Positions 47,723 through 57,413 of a stretch of DNA of 64,000 nt are shown one piece after another; within the stretch, counting starts at the first letter, position 1; each line of letters begins with the position of its first letter. Source of the DNA: Eucommia ulmoides (lineage: Eukaryota; Streptophyta; Magnoliopsida; Garryales; Eucommiaceae). Made by a program: the position numbers and the translations under genes. The stretch spans positions 1,302,001 to 1,366,000 of the forward strand of contig JAENRU010000487.1 in assembly GCA_016647705.1 (NCBI GenBank), given 5' to 3'. Below the pieces are notes generated by a model. It did no database searches, was not told the DNA's origin, and saw nothing but the letters and a program-made list of their open reading frames with translations.

Positions 47723-50285
47723 TCATCTCCACCAGGGAGATCCAGCTTCGTACACGTGTTCCCCATCATCCCATGAGATTTGATGTGCTTGCAGACCAAT
47801 TGCAACACTGGGTTCTTTACCATGCTGAGCAACCCATTCATCGATCGCCAGTGCTCTTTCATTTTCACTCGAATATGATTTCTTGTACTTGCCAAATGGA
47901 TTAATCCCGGGATTCGCCACCTCAGCTATCGCAGCTGGCATGTACATCGTGTCGCCCAAAATTGGTGCACCGCTAGCAGCCAGTTGTAGCCGAATCTGTA
48001 AAACATTACAACCCATCATCTAAAATTTCTTCTTTCCAATATCTTGAAAATGAAAATAAGTAAAAAAAGAAAAAAAAAAAAAGGGACAACCCAGTACGCG
48101 AAGGCTCCTATCATTGCAAAGTCTAGGGAGGCTCAGATGTACAAAGCCTTACCCCTGTATACAGAGAGGTTGTTCCAATATTTGAACCCGAGACTTCCAG
48201 GTCACAATAGAGCAACCTTACTATAGTACAAAAATATTTTTTCCAAAAAAATTGAATTTTCAAATACCTGATGAGTTCGACCGGTTTAAAAGGTTAATTT
48301 TGCACTCGTATGCAAAATCTTGAGAGGGCCATCCACAATCTTCTATACTGTATTTATGTTGAACTACATTATCCGGCCAGGGCACCTTCTTGCACTCTAG
48401 GACCTCAAGTTTGCATACTTGCCAACCTTTCACGAAGTCTGCATGTTATGATAATACCAGTTAACAAAAAAAATACAGAAAATAAATTATATGGAAATAT
48501 ACTCACGTTTATAGTTTTTTAATTGATTTTTGCCCCCTTGTACTTTGATCTTGTTTCATTTGGTCCTCTACTTTAAAAACCTATATTTTAACCCCCTCTA
48601 CTAACAATATATTCGAAAACTAACTTTTTTCTTTGTTTAACATAACTGAATATGCTAAAAAATGGGAAAAAATAAAATTTCCTCCTAAATTTTACATGAA
48701 ATTAGGGATGTCAACCGTCCGGGTTCGGCTCGGTTTCATACAAAACCAAAACCAAAACCAAAACCGTTTAACATATATAAAACCAAAACCAAAGCCAAAA
48801 CCGTCAGTTTTTTTAAAAGGTTTTAAAACCGGACTATTTAATTTTAACCAAAACCAAAACCGCGAAACCGTTTAAGATTTTTAAATTTTATAAAAAATAA
48901 AACCAAAACCGCGGACCATTGTTTCTTTATATATGAACAAAAACATGACTAAAATTAAAAAACATAAATTTCAAAAACAAAAACCAAACCACTAAACTAT
49001 TAATTGTAAATATTCCTAACGATAAACAAAATACAACAATAAAATTTGAGAACGAACGGAGCGAATGAAAAAATCCCTAGCAGTCGCTCGCCTATAAGCA
49101 TATATATATAGTAGGGTTAAAGTGTAAAAGGGTTAAAAGTGTAAATAAAAAAAGGGATTAAACTATAAATACTAAATAAATTAAAAAAAATAAAATATAT
49201 ATATTATATCGGTTACACGATTCGGTCAAGTGGTTCGGTTATGCGATTACTATCTGAAAACCAAAACCGCTTCGGTTACTAAATTTAAAACCAAAACCAT
49301 TTAGTCGATTTCAACTCGGACTATTCGGTTCGGTTACCCGTCAATTCGGATTTTTTTGTCATCTCTACATGAAATGAACAAAATTAACCTTAATATCAAT
49401 TTTTTATTTTATTTTGCCTTTATTAAAAAAAGAAACAAAAAAGAAGTCGAGAGAAGAGAGCTAGAAAGAAAAAATAGTTTTTCTCATTTATTACCTTCAA
49501 ATATTAAATTTAATTCACTTTTCTATTTTTTTAAATAAAACGCGAGTTGCTCCATTTAGTGAAGAGTAGAAAAGGGGGTGAAGTGTAGTTTTTTAAAAGT
49601 ATAGGGAATTAAAATGAAGGGTTAATAGCACTTTACTCTCTGTAGTTTGGCCAATTTGCACTTACCCCTCATGGTTTTATTTTTGGCACTTATCCCTATG
49701 TGGTCTTGGACTAAAATGCAACGGTTAAAATTAGGAGTAATTGTGTCATTTCACTTTATAATTAAGGGCAATTTCGTCATTTTATTCTAATTAATTTAAG
49801 GGGATCTATTTGCAAAATTGTTTAAAATTAAAAGGGTCAAAATGTATTTTTTAAAACTCATCTCTGTTTTTTTTTTTTTTTTTTTCAAACATTCTGCAGT
49901 ACTCCGGCAAATTGATCGGCCACCACCTCCAACCATCAACATACGGCCACCACCGCCAACCATGAACACACGGACACCACACTTCCATCCACCACCTCCA
50001 ACCACCAACCTTTCCATCCATTTCCTCTGCAAATAGACTAGACCATCGCTACTCACCGCCGAAACAACCGACCACCACCACTACTCTTATCTTCTTTCAC
50101 TGCCGAAGTAACCAAACACCACTCCATCTTCCTTCCCCCCGCCGGAACAACCAACCAACACCATCACTCAAAGATCCTTGCTCGGATCTATAGATCCAAG
50201 CTTCGGATCTATTAATCCGAAGCTTGGATCTAATTTTTTGTATATATATATAAATATTTTATATAAATAGAGAGAGAGAGGGGGG

Positions 50286-50328
<43 letters not shown>

Positions 50329-53300
50329 AGCCCAAGTGAATTCTCAATTGGCCCAAGTGAAGCACCGTCAACCGAATCCATGCCGGAGAGAGAGAGAGTT
50401 CACCGGAGACGCCGTGGTCCAAGCGAGGAAGAAATAAAAAAATACACAAATCCGAGCTCGATGACTTCTAACACCAAGTGAGGATTCGTACAATTTGTGG
50501 ACGGAGGAGCTGTGCTCGAATATCTCGCAGTGCGACACGCTGATTGTGAGGAGTGGAACGAAGGTGACTCGCCAGGTGTTTGAGGCGGCCAAGGGGCGGA
50601 GGGTGGTGGGGAGAGCCAGCGTAGGCATAGATAACGTGGTTCTGCAGGCTTCGTCGGAGTTCGGTTGCCTCGTCGTGAATGCTCCGGCGGCGAATACGGA
50701 GTTTGGTTTTTTGGGGGTGGGAAGATGAGCAGAGCGAGAGGTGAAGAAGATGAAAGAACACAAAAAATAATTACACTATTGACACTTTCAGTTTTAGAAT
50801 AGTATTAGAATAAAACCTATTAAAAATTTTAAGGATATAAATGTTATTCAATAATATTTAACTGATTTTTATTGATTTTAAACGTTAATAACCGATTCAT
50901 TTAATGGAAACTTAACCGATGCACTTTAATTCAAAACCACAGGGGGTAAGTGCCAAAAATAAAACCACAGATTAGTGTTTCCATTCCAATCCAACCCAAC
51001 CCAAAAATTTTGAGATTGATTTTCTGGAACACGTTTGGCAATACCAAATTCAACCCAACCCAAAATATGAGAATTGATTCTCAAAATCCTAAGGAAATAA
51101 GAAACAAAAAAAATTTGTTTTTTTTTTTGTGTCCAAAAAACTCAACCCACTTTTAGAACTCGCTGGGTATTTTTCAAAATGTTAAGGAGACCATGTTTGA
51201 CTTTCCTCAAGCTCAATCGCATAAAATTTTGTTTTTCTTTTTTTCTCCAAAGCAAAGCCATGTCTGTTCTTCGAAGCCGTCGACGGTCGTCTTCTTCGCT
51301 GCCATTGTCATCGAAGCCTAAGCCGTCACCATTGACTAGCCATCGTCGTTGTCTGGATGTCGTCACCTCGCCATCGACATCACCTTCTCGTCTTCGTCGT
51401 CTCGCCATCGCCATCGCCATCGTCTCGCTTTCTCGGTTCTTGAATCGATTTCGAAATCGATTTCGATTTCATCACGAAATCGATTCTCGATTTTGATTTC
51501 GATTTCAAAATGATTTCGATTTTCAAAATTGATTTCGCTTTTCGATTTCGATTTCATCTCGAAATCGATTTCAATTTTCATTTTGATTTTCGATTTCAAA
51601 ATCCAAATCGATTTCACTTTCGATTTCATCATTGATTTCATCACGAATCGATTTAGGGTTTGATTCTTGATTTTGGTTTAGGGTTCGTTCTTGATTTTGA
51701 TTTAGGGTTCGTTCTTAATTTGGGAGTTTGGTTGAATTTGGGGGTTTGGTAGAATTTCATGAAATCAATTCTAGGGTTGGTTCTTGATTTGGGAATTTTG
51801 GTTGAATTTGGGGGTTTGGTTGAATCAATTCTAGGATTGGTTCATGAAATCAATTCTAGGATAATATCGTTACCAAACATGATTTTGTTTCCAGTACAAA
51901 AAAAAAATTGTCGTTACCAAACGCAATTCTGTTCTCAGTAGGAAACAGAATTCTCAACCCAACCCATCCCAATTGGATTGAGAAAAGTGGGAACACTAAC
52001 CAAATGTCACCTAAGTAATTAACCCTAGTTTTTATTTTCCAGAATTTAAAAAAGAATAACCACTCCTAAATTGGCAACTATCTGGATTTAGGGTAGATGG
52101 CTACCTTCAGAGGTAAGTCTCGGAGCGACATTGATTGGACGCATATAGTGAGTAATGGCTCCAGTTGGCATAGGACCAGCAGCAAGGGCAAGATAAAGCT
52201 TCTTCAACTTCTTCTCCTGAAGATAAAATGGTATACATTTTCATAAAAGTGGTGACAACCTTGAAAAAGATGTATCACAGGCAATCAAGGCCCCGTTTGG
52301 TTAGTGTTACCAACCCAACCCAAAAATTCTGGGATTGATTTTTTGGAACGCGTTTGGCAAACACAAAACCAAAACCAAACCTAACCCAAAAATGAGAATT
52401 GATTCTTGAAAAGCTAAAAAAAATAGAAACAAAAAAAAATGTTTTTTTTGGTGCCCAACCCAACTCTTCCCAAAACAAGGACACGCTTGGTATTAAATGG
52501 ATTTTTAATGAGAGAATCCATTCTCCCTTTCTATTCTCACATCCCCGATAAATATTCAATTTCTAAAAAGTAAAACCATTTTTGCATTTGTCATGTAGAA
52601 ACAAACTTACTCTGATCTTTTGATGGAAAATTGAGCAGTATTCCGTTGTTCTAGCTAACACAACACTGCAAAAAAAAATGATTGAATTATGTTTTTTTTT
52701 TTTCAAAACAAAGCAAGAGAAACTAAAACTATGAGTACCTTTGGGTTGGGTACTTAAAAAGGAAATTTGATTAAGAAAAAGGATTAAAAAATTCCCCTTA
52801 AATGAATTTTAACTCTTTTCTAAATCAAATTCTCTCGTCAAATTACTCACCCAAATGCACTCTAAAAGCCAGATTAGATAGAGATCATAGAATACCAGCC
52901 TTCAGAGCAGTTATCTATCTGATGTGTTGTTTTCAATGGAGTTGGCAATCCCAAAGCACGAGTGGCAAAGGTAGCACAACTTTCTTCAATGTTGTCGGTA
53001 GTTCCTCCTACCTAAACCAAAATCAATGCTCGATAACATAAGCAATCAGCAGCGACCAAACTACCATAGGCTTTAAAACAATTGCGATGTCCAAAAGCAG
53101 CAGTAGATCTAGAAAATTGATCATGACGGTTTGGGTGGGGGGCTAAAAATTTGTTTAGAGGTTTACTAGATATTTAAGTCACAGGGCCTGTATCAAATTT
53201 TTAAGGGTTTTAATTAGGTCTTTTTTTTTTTTGGTGTGTGTGGTGGGGGTGGGGGGTGGGGGGGAGCTTGAATCCTCCAAAAGCATATTTCTTAAAGTTC

Positions 53301-54621
53301 ATAATCATTTAGAATCGCACTTCAAATATAAACAGATATAATCGAACCCTTTCCGGTAAAACCAAGAGACTAACGCTACGGATTATGGTAAAACATGAAT
53401 TTGTGATCTGAGTATAGAAACTATACAACATGAAAAATTCATAAGTATGCCAGACAACATAAACCAAACACAATTCAATTAAATTCAACATATATTCCCT
53501 TTATTTGAAAGCATTCAAAAAATAAAAATGGATCAATTACATACAGAAGTACCCGCAGGCTTGTCAAGAACCACATAGTCATCAGTAACAGCAATAATTC
53601 TCGATCCCCAGTCAATTTCATAGCACCTGGAAAAAAAATAAAAATTAATTCATAAATTTTTTAAAAAGATGATGCGAGACCGTATCGATCAATCACCTTG
53701 GGAAGCGTTTGGGGTGAACATGAACCCTTAAGTACATCCCAGCTTCAAGTAATTCATCAACCCTAGAAATACGAAACGTTTTCTGTGCTTCTCGAACAGT
53801 TTTTCCTTTTATTGAAAGTCTATTAACCAGAACTGATGGAGCTGTAACTTCTTCATAGAGTCTAATTTGCTCCGGTGTGGCAGTAGGAGGAGGCTGTGGA
53901 CATACAAGGGCATAATACACAGCTCCAAAATGAATGAGATCTGCAACATACCTTCAAAAGTTCAAAGATGAAATGTTTCCTCTATTATAATGCAGAATTG
54001 TTTTCAGATTGATTGAATCAGTCAATTTGATTAATGGCATAACAAACAGCAGCACTTACTGAGGAGGAAGATCTAGAACTTTACATATATACTCAAGAAC
54101 AGGTCCACCTTCTGAAACAACTAAATGCTCTACTCTAGGTCGGTCATTTTTGGCCGGACATGGAAGCAATCGAGTATATTTAGGGTAGCTGAAACAAAGA
54201 ATCAACAGATGAATTTTGAAACTAAAAGGAGCAAATCATGCATTAATTTCATCTCAAACTAGGAGATAACTAAACAAGCTAAGGAGAATTAATCATATAA
54301 AATTGAGATATGGAAATGAACAACCATATAGAGTCCGCGGCATTACCTATTTGAGGAGGAAGTGGTAGGATTCGGGGCAAAGTCCAATTGAGAAGAGAAT
54401 TCGCAGCTGAAATTTCTAATCCTGCTTCTCCGGCGAGAATTCGAAGAAGAACTCCGGCTGAAGAATTTGCGGTGAGTGTTCGGGATATTGGCCGACGCTA
54501 AAACGCGCACGAGGTTTAAGCTGGAGAGGTAGTAGCTCTTCCGGCAGCTCGAGCTCCATTGAAGTGAAGAGAACAACCCGTTGGCGATGACTGAGCTGAA
54601 ACTGGCGACAGCGGTCGCCAT
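47723..54621 (-). CDS. RluA-type RNA pseudouridine synthase, organelle-targeted, 9 exons, two apparent frameshifts
   Basis: Exons from 5' to 3' on the minus strand: 54347-54621, 54060-54188, 53697-53951, 53545-53626, 52896-53011, 52611-52665, 52105-52217, 48268-48438, 47723-47995; all junctions are GT-AG and in phase, about 488 residues. The Ser/Arg-rich first 80 residues look like a chloroplast transit peptide. An S4-like region (about 170-220) precedes the catalytic core with THQIDNCSEG, whose Asp (about residue 280) is the expected catalytic residue, and a TGRTHQ block near the end. It resembles Arabidopsis RNA pseudouridine synthase 2 (At1g76050, from memory), which modifies U to pseudouridine in RNA. 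Odd: exon 7 has one extra base in an A-run (about 52200) and exon 8 one in an A-run (about 48285), each shifting the frame where family sequence is otherwise conserved. Either assembly errors or a recent pseudogene. Confidence 0.85.
48557..49617. mobile_element. TIR element in intron 7 (outer)
   Basis: Inverse edges of about 45 bp: TTTGGTCCTCTACTTTAAAA, then TTTAACCCCC, against the inverse of 49571-49616. It hosts the nested element 48703-49365. Confidence 0.6.
48703..49365. mobile_element. Nested Mutator-like element with 10-bp target duplication
   Basis: TACATGAAAT occurs at 48693-48702 and 49366-49375. Ends AGGGATGTCAA and inverse AGAGATGACAA. The interior is low-complexity AACCAAAACC / GGTTCGGTT sequence, known to me as a common plant repeat type. 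The target-duplication length fits Mutator-like transposition. No ORF beyond the QNQNQN artefact. Confidence 0.75.
49669..50972. mobile_element. TIR element carrying a captured gene fragment
   Basis: Inverse ends of about 60 bp: GGTTTTATTTTTGGCACTTA (49673 on) against the inverse of about 50910-50972, with GGGGTAAGTGCC. The left side has further related sequence out to about 49620; the right terminus abuts the Harbinger-like element at 50974. Contains CCACC-rich sequence (49920-50150), a (GA)n run (50284-50324) and the dehydrogenase fragment. Confidence 0.65.
50475..50728 (+). pseudogene. D-3-phosphoglycerate dehydrogenase gene fragment (captured)
   Basis: The frame reads WTEELCSNISQCDTLIVRSG, then VFEAAKGRRVVGRASVGIDN and EFGCLVVNAPAANT, which matches the N-terminal substrate-domain start of plant phosphoglycerate dehydrogenases (serine biosynthesis, plastid). 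It then ends abruptly in unrelated sequence with a stop. About 75 of roughly 600 residues are present, with no transit peptide and no NAD-binding or catalytic His region. It lies opposite to the host gene, inside its intron, and is more GC-rich than its surroundings. Confidence 0.85.
50974..52011. mobile_element. Harbinger-like MITE of the CpG-core family, left end truncated
   Basis: Right end AACACTAACCAAATGTCACC with subterminal CAACCCAACCC; the left end begins in the middle of the terminal repeat (TTAGTGTTTCC). The interior contains a (CGATTTCGATTT)-like microsatellite (51425-51650) and GGTTTGGTTGAATT-like repeats instead of the CCG core. It lies wholly in intron 7 of the pseudouridine synthase gene. 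Confidence 0.7.
52289..52500. mobile_element. Truncated member of the same MITE family
   Basis: Left end GGCCCCGTTTGGTTAGTGTT and AACCCAACCC repeats up to GTGCCCAACCCAACTC; the right half is missing. In the intron between the exons 52105-52217 and 52611-52665. Confidence 0.7.
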
Positions 54622-54891
54622 TTTTTCCGGCCGTTTGAGGGTTTATCCGTTGTCGACGCGAGGGGAGAGCGAGTAATATGGCCCAATATAATTACATTTA
54701 TTAAAAATTATTACTAGATAAAATTACACTTTCTCTTCCTATGATTTAATCAAATTATATTTTATACACTTTTAGTATTTACATCAAATTAGGTTTAACT
54801 GTTAAATATTTAACAGAATTGTGTAAAATAATAAATTTATCTTTATACCCTAACAGAATTGCGTAAAATTGTTGATTTGGGGTTTCTCTTA

Positions 54892-55290
54892 CGTTGCGTT
54901 TGGTACGTTGGAATGAAATGAAAATGAATGGAATGATAATAGGACTGGAATCAGTATGGTAATGGAATAAAATAGAATTGTCATTACCACTTCTTATGCT
55001 TTGTGACGAAAGAGATTAGATATGGTATTAAAATAACAAAGGGTAAAATAGTAATTTAATTGAATTTTTAAATGGTATAATAGTTAATTTAATTAAATTT
55101 CATTCAAATTCAAATATTTGTTTTGTATTTAGTCTCATTTTTTTGCCAATTATTGATTGAAAGTTAATCTCATGCTTTATTGGATTATGAATTCCTTGAT
55201 AATAGAAATGAGATTAAATCTCATGTACCAAATATAGGAATGGAATGACCATTCCAATCTCATCTTTAATCCCGCGTACCAAACGCTACC
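54892..55290. mobile_element. Harbinger-like MITE (TTA duplication), 399 bp
   Basis: TTA at 54889-54891 and 55291-55293; ends GTTGCGTTTGGTACG and inverse GGTAGCGTTTGGTACG. Inverse GAATGGAATG / CATTCCATTCC-type interior. Non-coding, directly upstream of the pseudouridine synthase gene (which starts at 54621), so it could lie in its promoter. Confidence 0.8.
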
Positions 55291-55368
55291 TTAGTCTTTT
55301 TTTTTTTTTTTTTTTTTGAATGTTAATGCAATTTGTAAGTAAAAATTGAAGTGGTGTAAGCAAATGTA

Positions 55369-55887
55369 GGTGGCGTTTGGTTAGTGTTTCCACTTTTCTG
55401 AACTCAACTGGAATGGGTTAGGTTGGGTTGAGAATTTTGGGAACAGAATTACGTTTGGTAACGACAATTTTTGTTTTGTGCTGAGAACAGAATGTGTTTG
55501 GTAACGATTTTATCCTAAAACTAAATTATTATCTTTTTGAATTTTTTTTTGTTTGGTGGCGGCCGGCGGCGGAGGTAACCGGCGACGGTCGCCAGAGGTG
55601 GACGTCGGCGGCGCAGACGGTCGCCGGAGGTGTCCGGCGGCGTCCGGCGGCAACGGAAGGTCGCCGGAGGTGACCGGAGGCGGCGGTCGGTCGCCGGAAG
55701 GTGGCCGGCGACGGGTGGTAGTGGTCGGCCGACAGATGAAGTCGGAAGTTGAGAACTTTGGATTGAGTTTTTTGGGCACAAAAAGAAACAACTTTTTTTT
55801 GTTTCTAGTTTCTTTAGGATTTTGAGAATCAATTCTTATTTTTTTGGTTGGGTTGGATTTGGTTGGGAACACTAACCAAACGAGGCC
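55369..55887. mobile_element. Harbinger-like MITE with CpG-rich core, 519 bp
   Basis: GTA at 55366-55368 and 55888-55890; ends GGTGGCGTTTGGTTAG and inverse GGCCTCGTTTGGTTAG. The core of CGG-rich triplets (55555-55735) is the same orientation as 36946-37620. The Pro/Arg-rich frames are artefacts. Confidence 0.85.
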
Positions 55888-55903
55888 GTAGTTTCCGCTT
55901 GGA

Positions 55904-56021
55904 TTTGACTATTTTCATGAAATTTAGAGAAGGTTCATTGATTACTTTCCTTTCAAATTAGATTTGACTATTTTCATGAAATTTAGAGAAGGTTCATTGA
56001 TTACTTTCCTTTCAAATTAGA
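55904..56021. repeat. Perfect tandem duplication, 59-bp unit
   Basis: The block starting GATTTGACTATTTTCATG and ending CTTTCCTTTCAAATTA is present twice without change, between two MITEs. Recent by its identity. Confidence 0.85.
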
Positions 56022-56097
56022 TAATCGGGTGGTTTAGAAAAATTATCTTTGGGTACACAATTTTTAGGTTTCTTGCTTGAATTATCCCAATCACTTA

Positions 56098-57410
56098 GGT
56101 GGCGTTTGGTACGCGGGATTCAAGATGGGATTGGGATGACCATTAAAATGGTCATTCCATTCCTATGTTTGGTTGGTGGGATTGATTTTCATTCCCATGC
56201 CCAAGAAATGACTAATCCCACAATTATTGGAATTAGTTAATCTCAAATGAAATGAGATATTAGGTAATTTCAGGATTACCTAATTCCAAATGAAATGAAG
56301 TATTAGGTAAGAAGAATGACTTATATTTGTGTTTCCGTATTTTTCACAATAGGAAATAAAATTCTGAGAACAAAAAAAAAAAAAATGGTGATGTTACTTT
56401 TATATTTCTATTTCCAGAAATATGAAACGGAAACAAAAATATGGGAACGAAATCTAGGAACAAAAACAAAAGTAGAAATCTGGGAACAAAATAAAAATAA
56501 AAATATGGGAAGAAAAACAAAAATCTGGGAACAAAAATAGAAATCGGGAACAAAAATAGAAATATGAGAACAAAAACAGAAATCGAAATATGGGAACAAA
56601 ATCTGGGAACAAAAACAGAAATATGGGAACAAAAACAGAAATCTAGGAACAAAACAAAAATAGAAATATGGGAACAAAAACAAAAATATGGGAACAAAAA
56701 CCGTAATCTAGGAACAAAACAAAAACAAAAATATGGGAACAAAAATAAAAATAGTAATCTGGGAACAAAAATAGAAATCGGGAAAAAAAACAGAAATATG
56801 AGAACAAAAACAAAAATTTGGGAACAAAACAAAAACAGAAATATGGGAACAAAAACAGAAATATGGGAACAAAAACAGAAATATGTTCCCAGATTTTGGT
56901 TTTTGTTTTTGTTCCCAGATTTCTGTTTTTGTTCCCAGATTTCTGTTTTTGTTCTCATATTTCTGTTTTTCTTCCCGATTTTTGTTTTTTTTCCCAGATT
57001 TCTGTTTTTGTTTTTGTTCCCATATTTCTGTTTTTGTTTTGTTCCTAGATTTCTGTTTTTGTTCCCATATTTTTGTTTTTATTTTGTTCCCAGATTTCTG
57101 CTTTTGTTCTCATATTTTTGTTTTTGTTTTGTTCCCAGATTTTTTCTTTTGTTTGCAAATTTTTGTTTTTGTTTTTGTTTTTGTTTTTATTTCCAGATTT
57201 TGTTCCCATATTTATGTTTTTATCGGTCATTCTAATATCATATTTAATGTATTTTGTAATCAAACGTAGGAATGGTAATGACCATTCCAATACCATGTTT
57301 AATCTCGTTTATCACCGAACATAGGAATGACAATGGCCGTTCCATTCTAATACTACATTTATTCCAATACCACACATATTTCATTCCATTCCAGCGTACC
57401 AAACGTAGCG
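56098..57410. mobile_element. Harbinger-like element with foldback array, 1313 bp
   Basis: TTA at 56095-56097 and 57411-57413; ends GGTGGCGTTTGGTACG and inverse CGCTACGTTTGGTACG; subterminal GGTCATTCCATTCC-type repeats. The middle (about 56440-57200) is the inverted array described separately. The frames of 69-223 codons on both strands (FCFCSHISVF or NKNRNMGTK repeats) follow from the array and are not genes. Confidence 0.85.
56440..57200. repeat. Head-to-head inverted array of a roughly 21-bp unit
   Basis: The left arm (about 56440-56884) repeats GGGAACAAAAACAGAAATAT with small changes about 20 times; at about 56885 the strand switches and the right arm (to about 57200) repeats the inverse (ATTTCTGTTTTTGTTCCCAG). 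No loop separates the arms. The unit also occurs singly in the MITE at 25807-26037. Confidence 0.9.
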
Positions 57411-57413
57411 TTA

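Noticed and set aside
48633..48875. QNQNQN and KPKPKP frame
   Set aside because: Translation of AACCAAAACC low-complexity sequence in the Mutator-like element.
56344..57324. Frames of 69-223 codons with FCFCSHISVF or NKNRNMGTK repeats
   Set aside because: Direct translation of the 21-bp inverted minisatellite; both strands open for the same reason.
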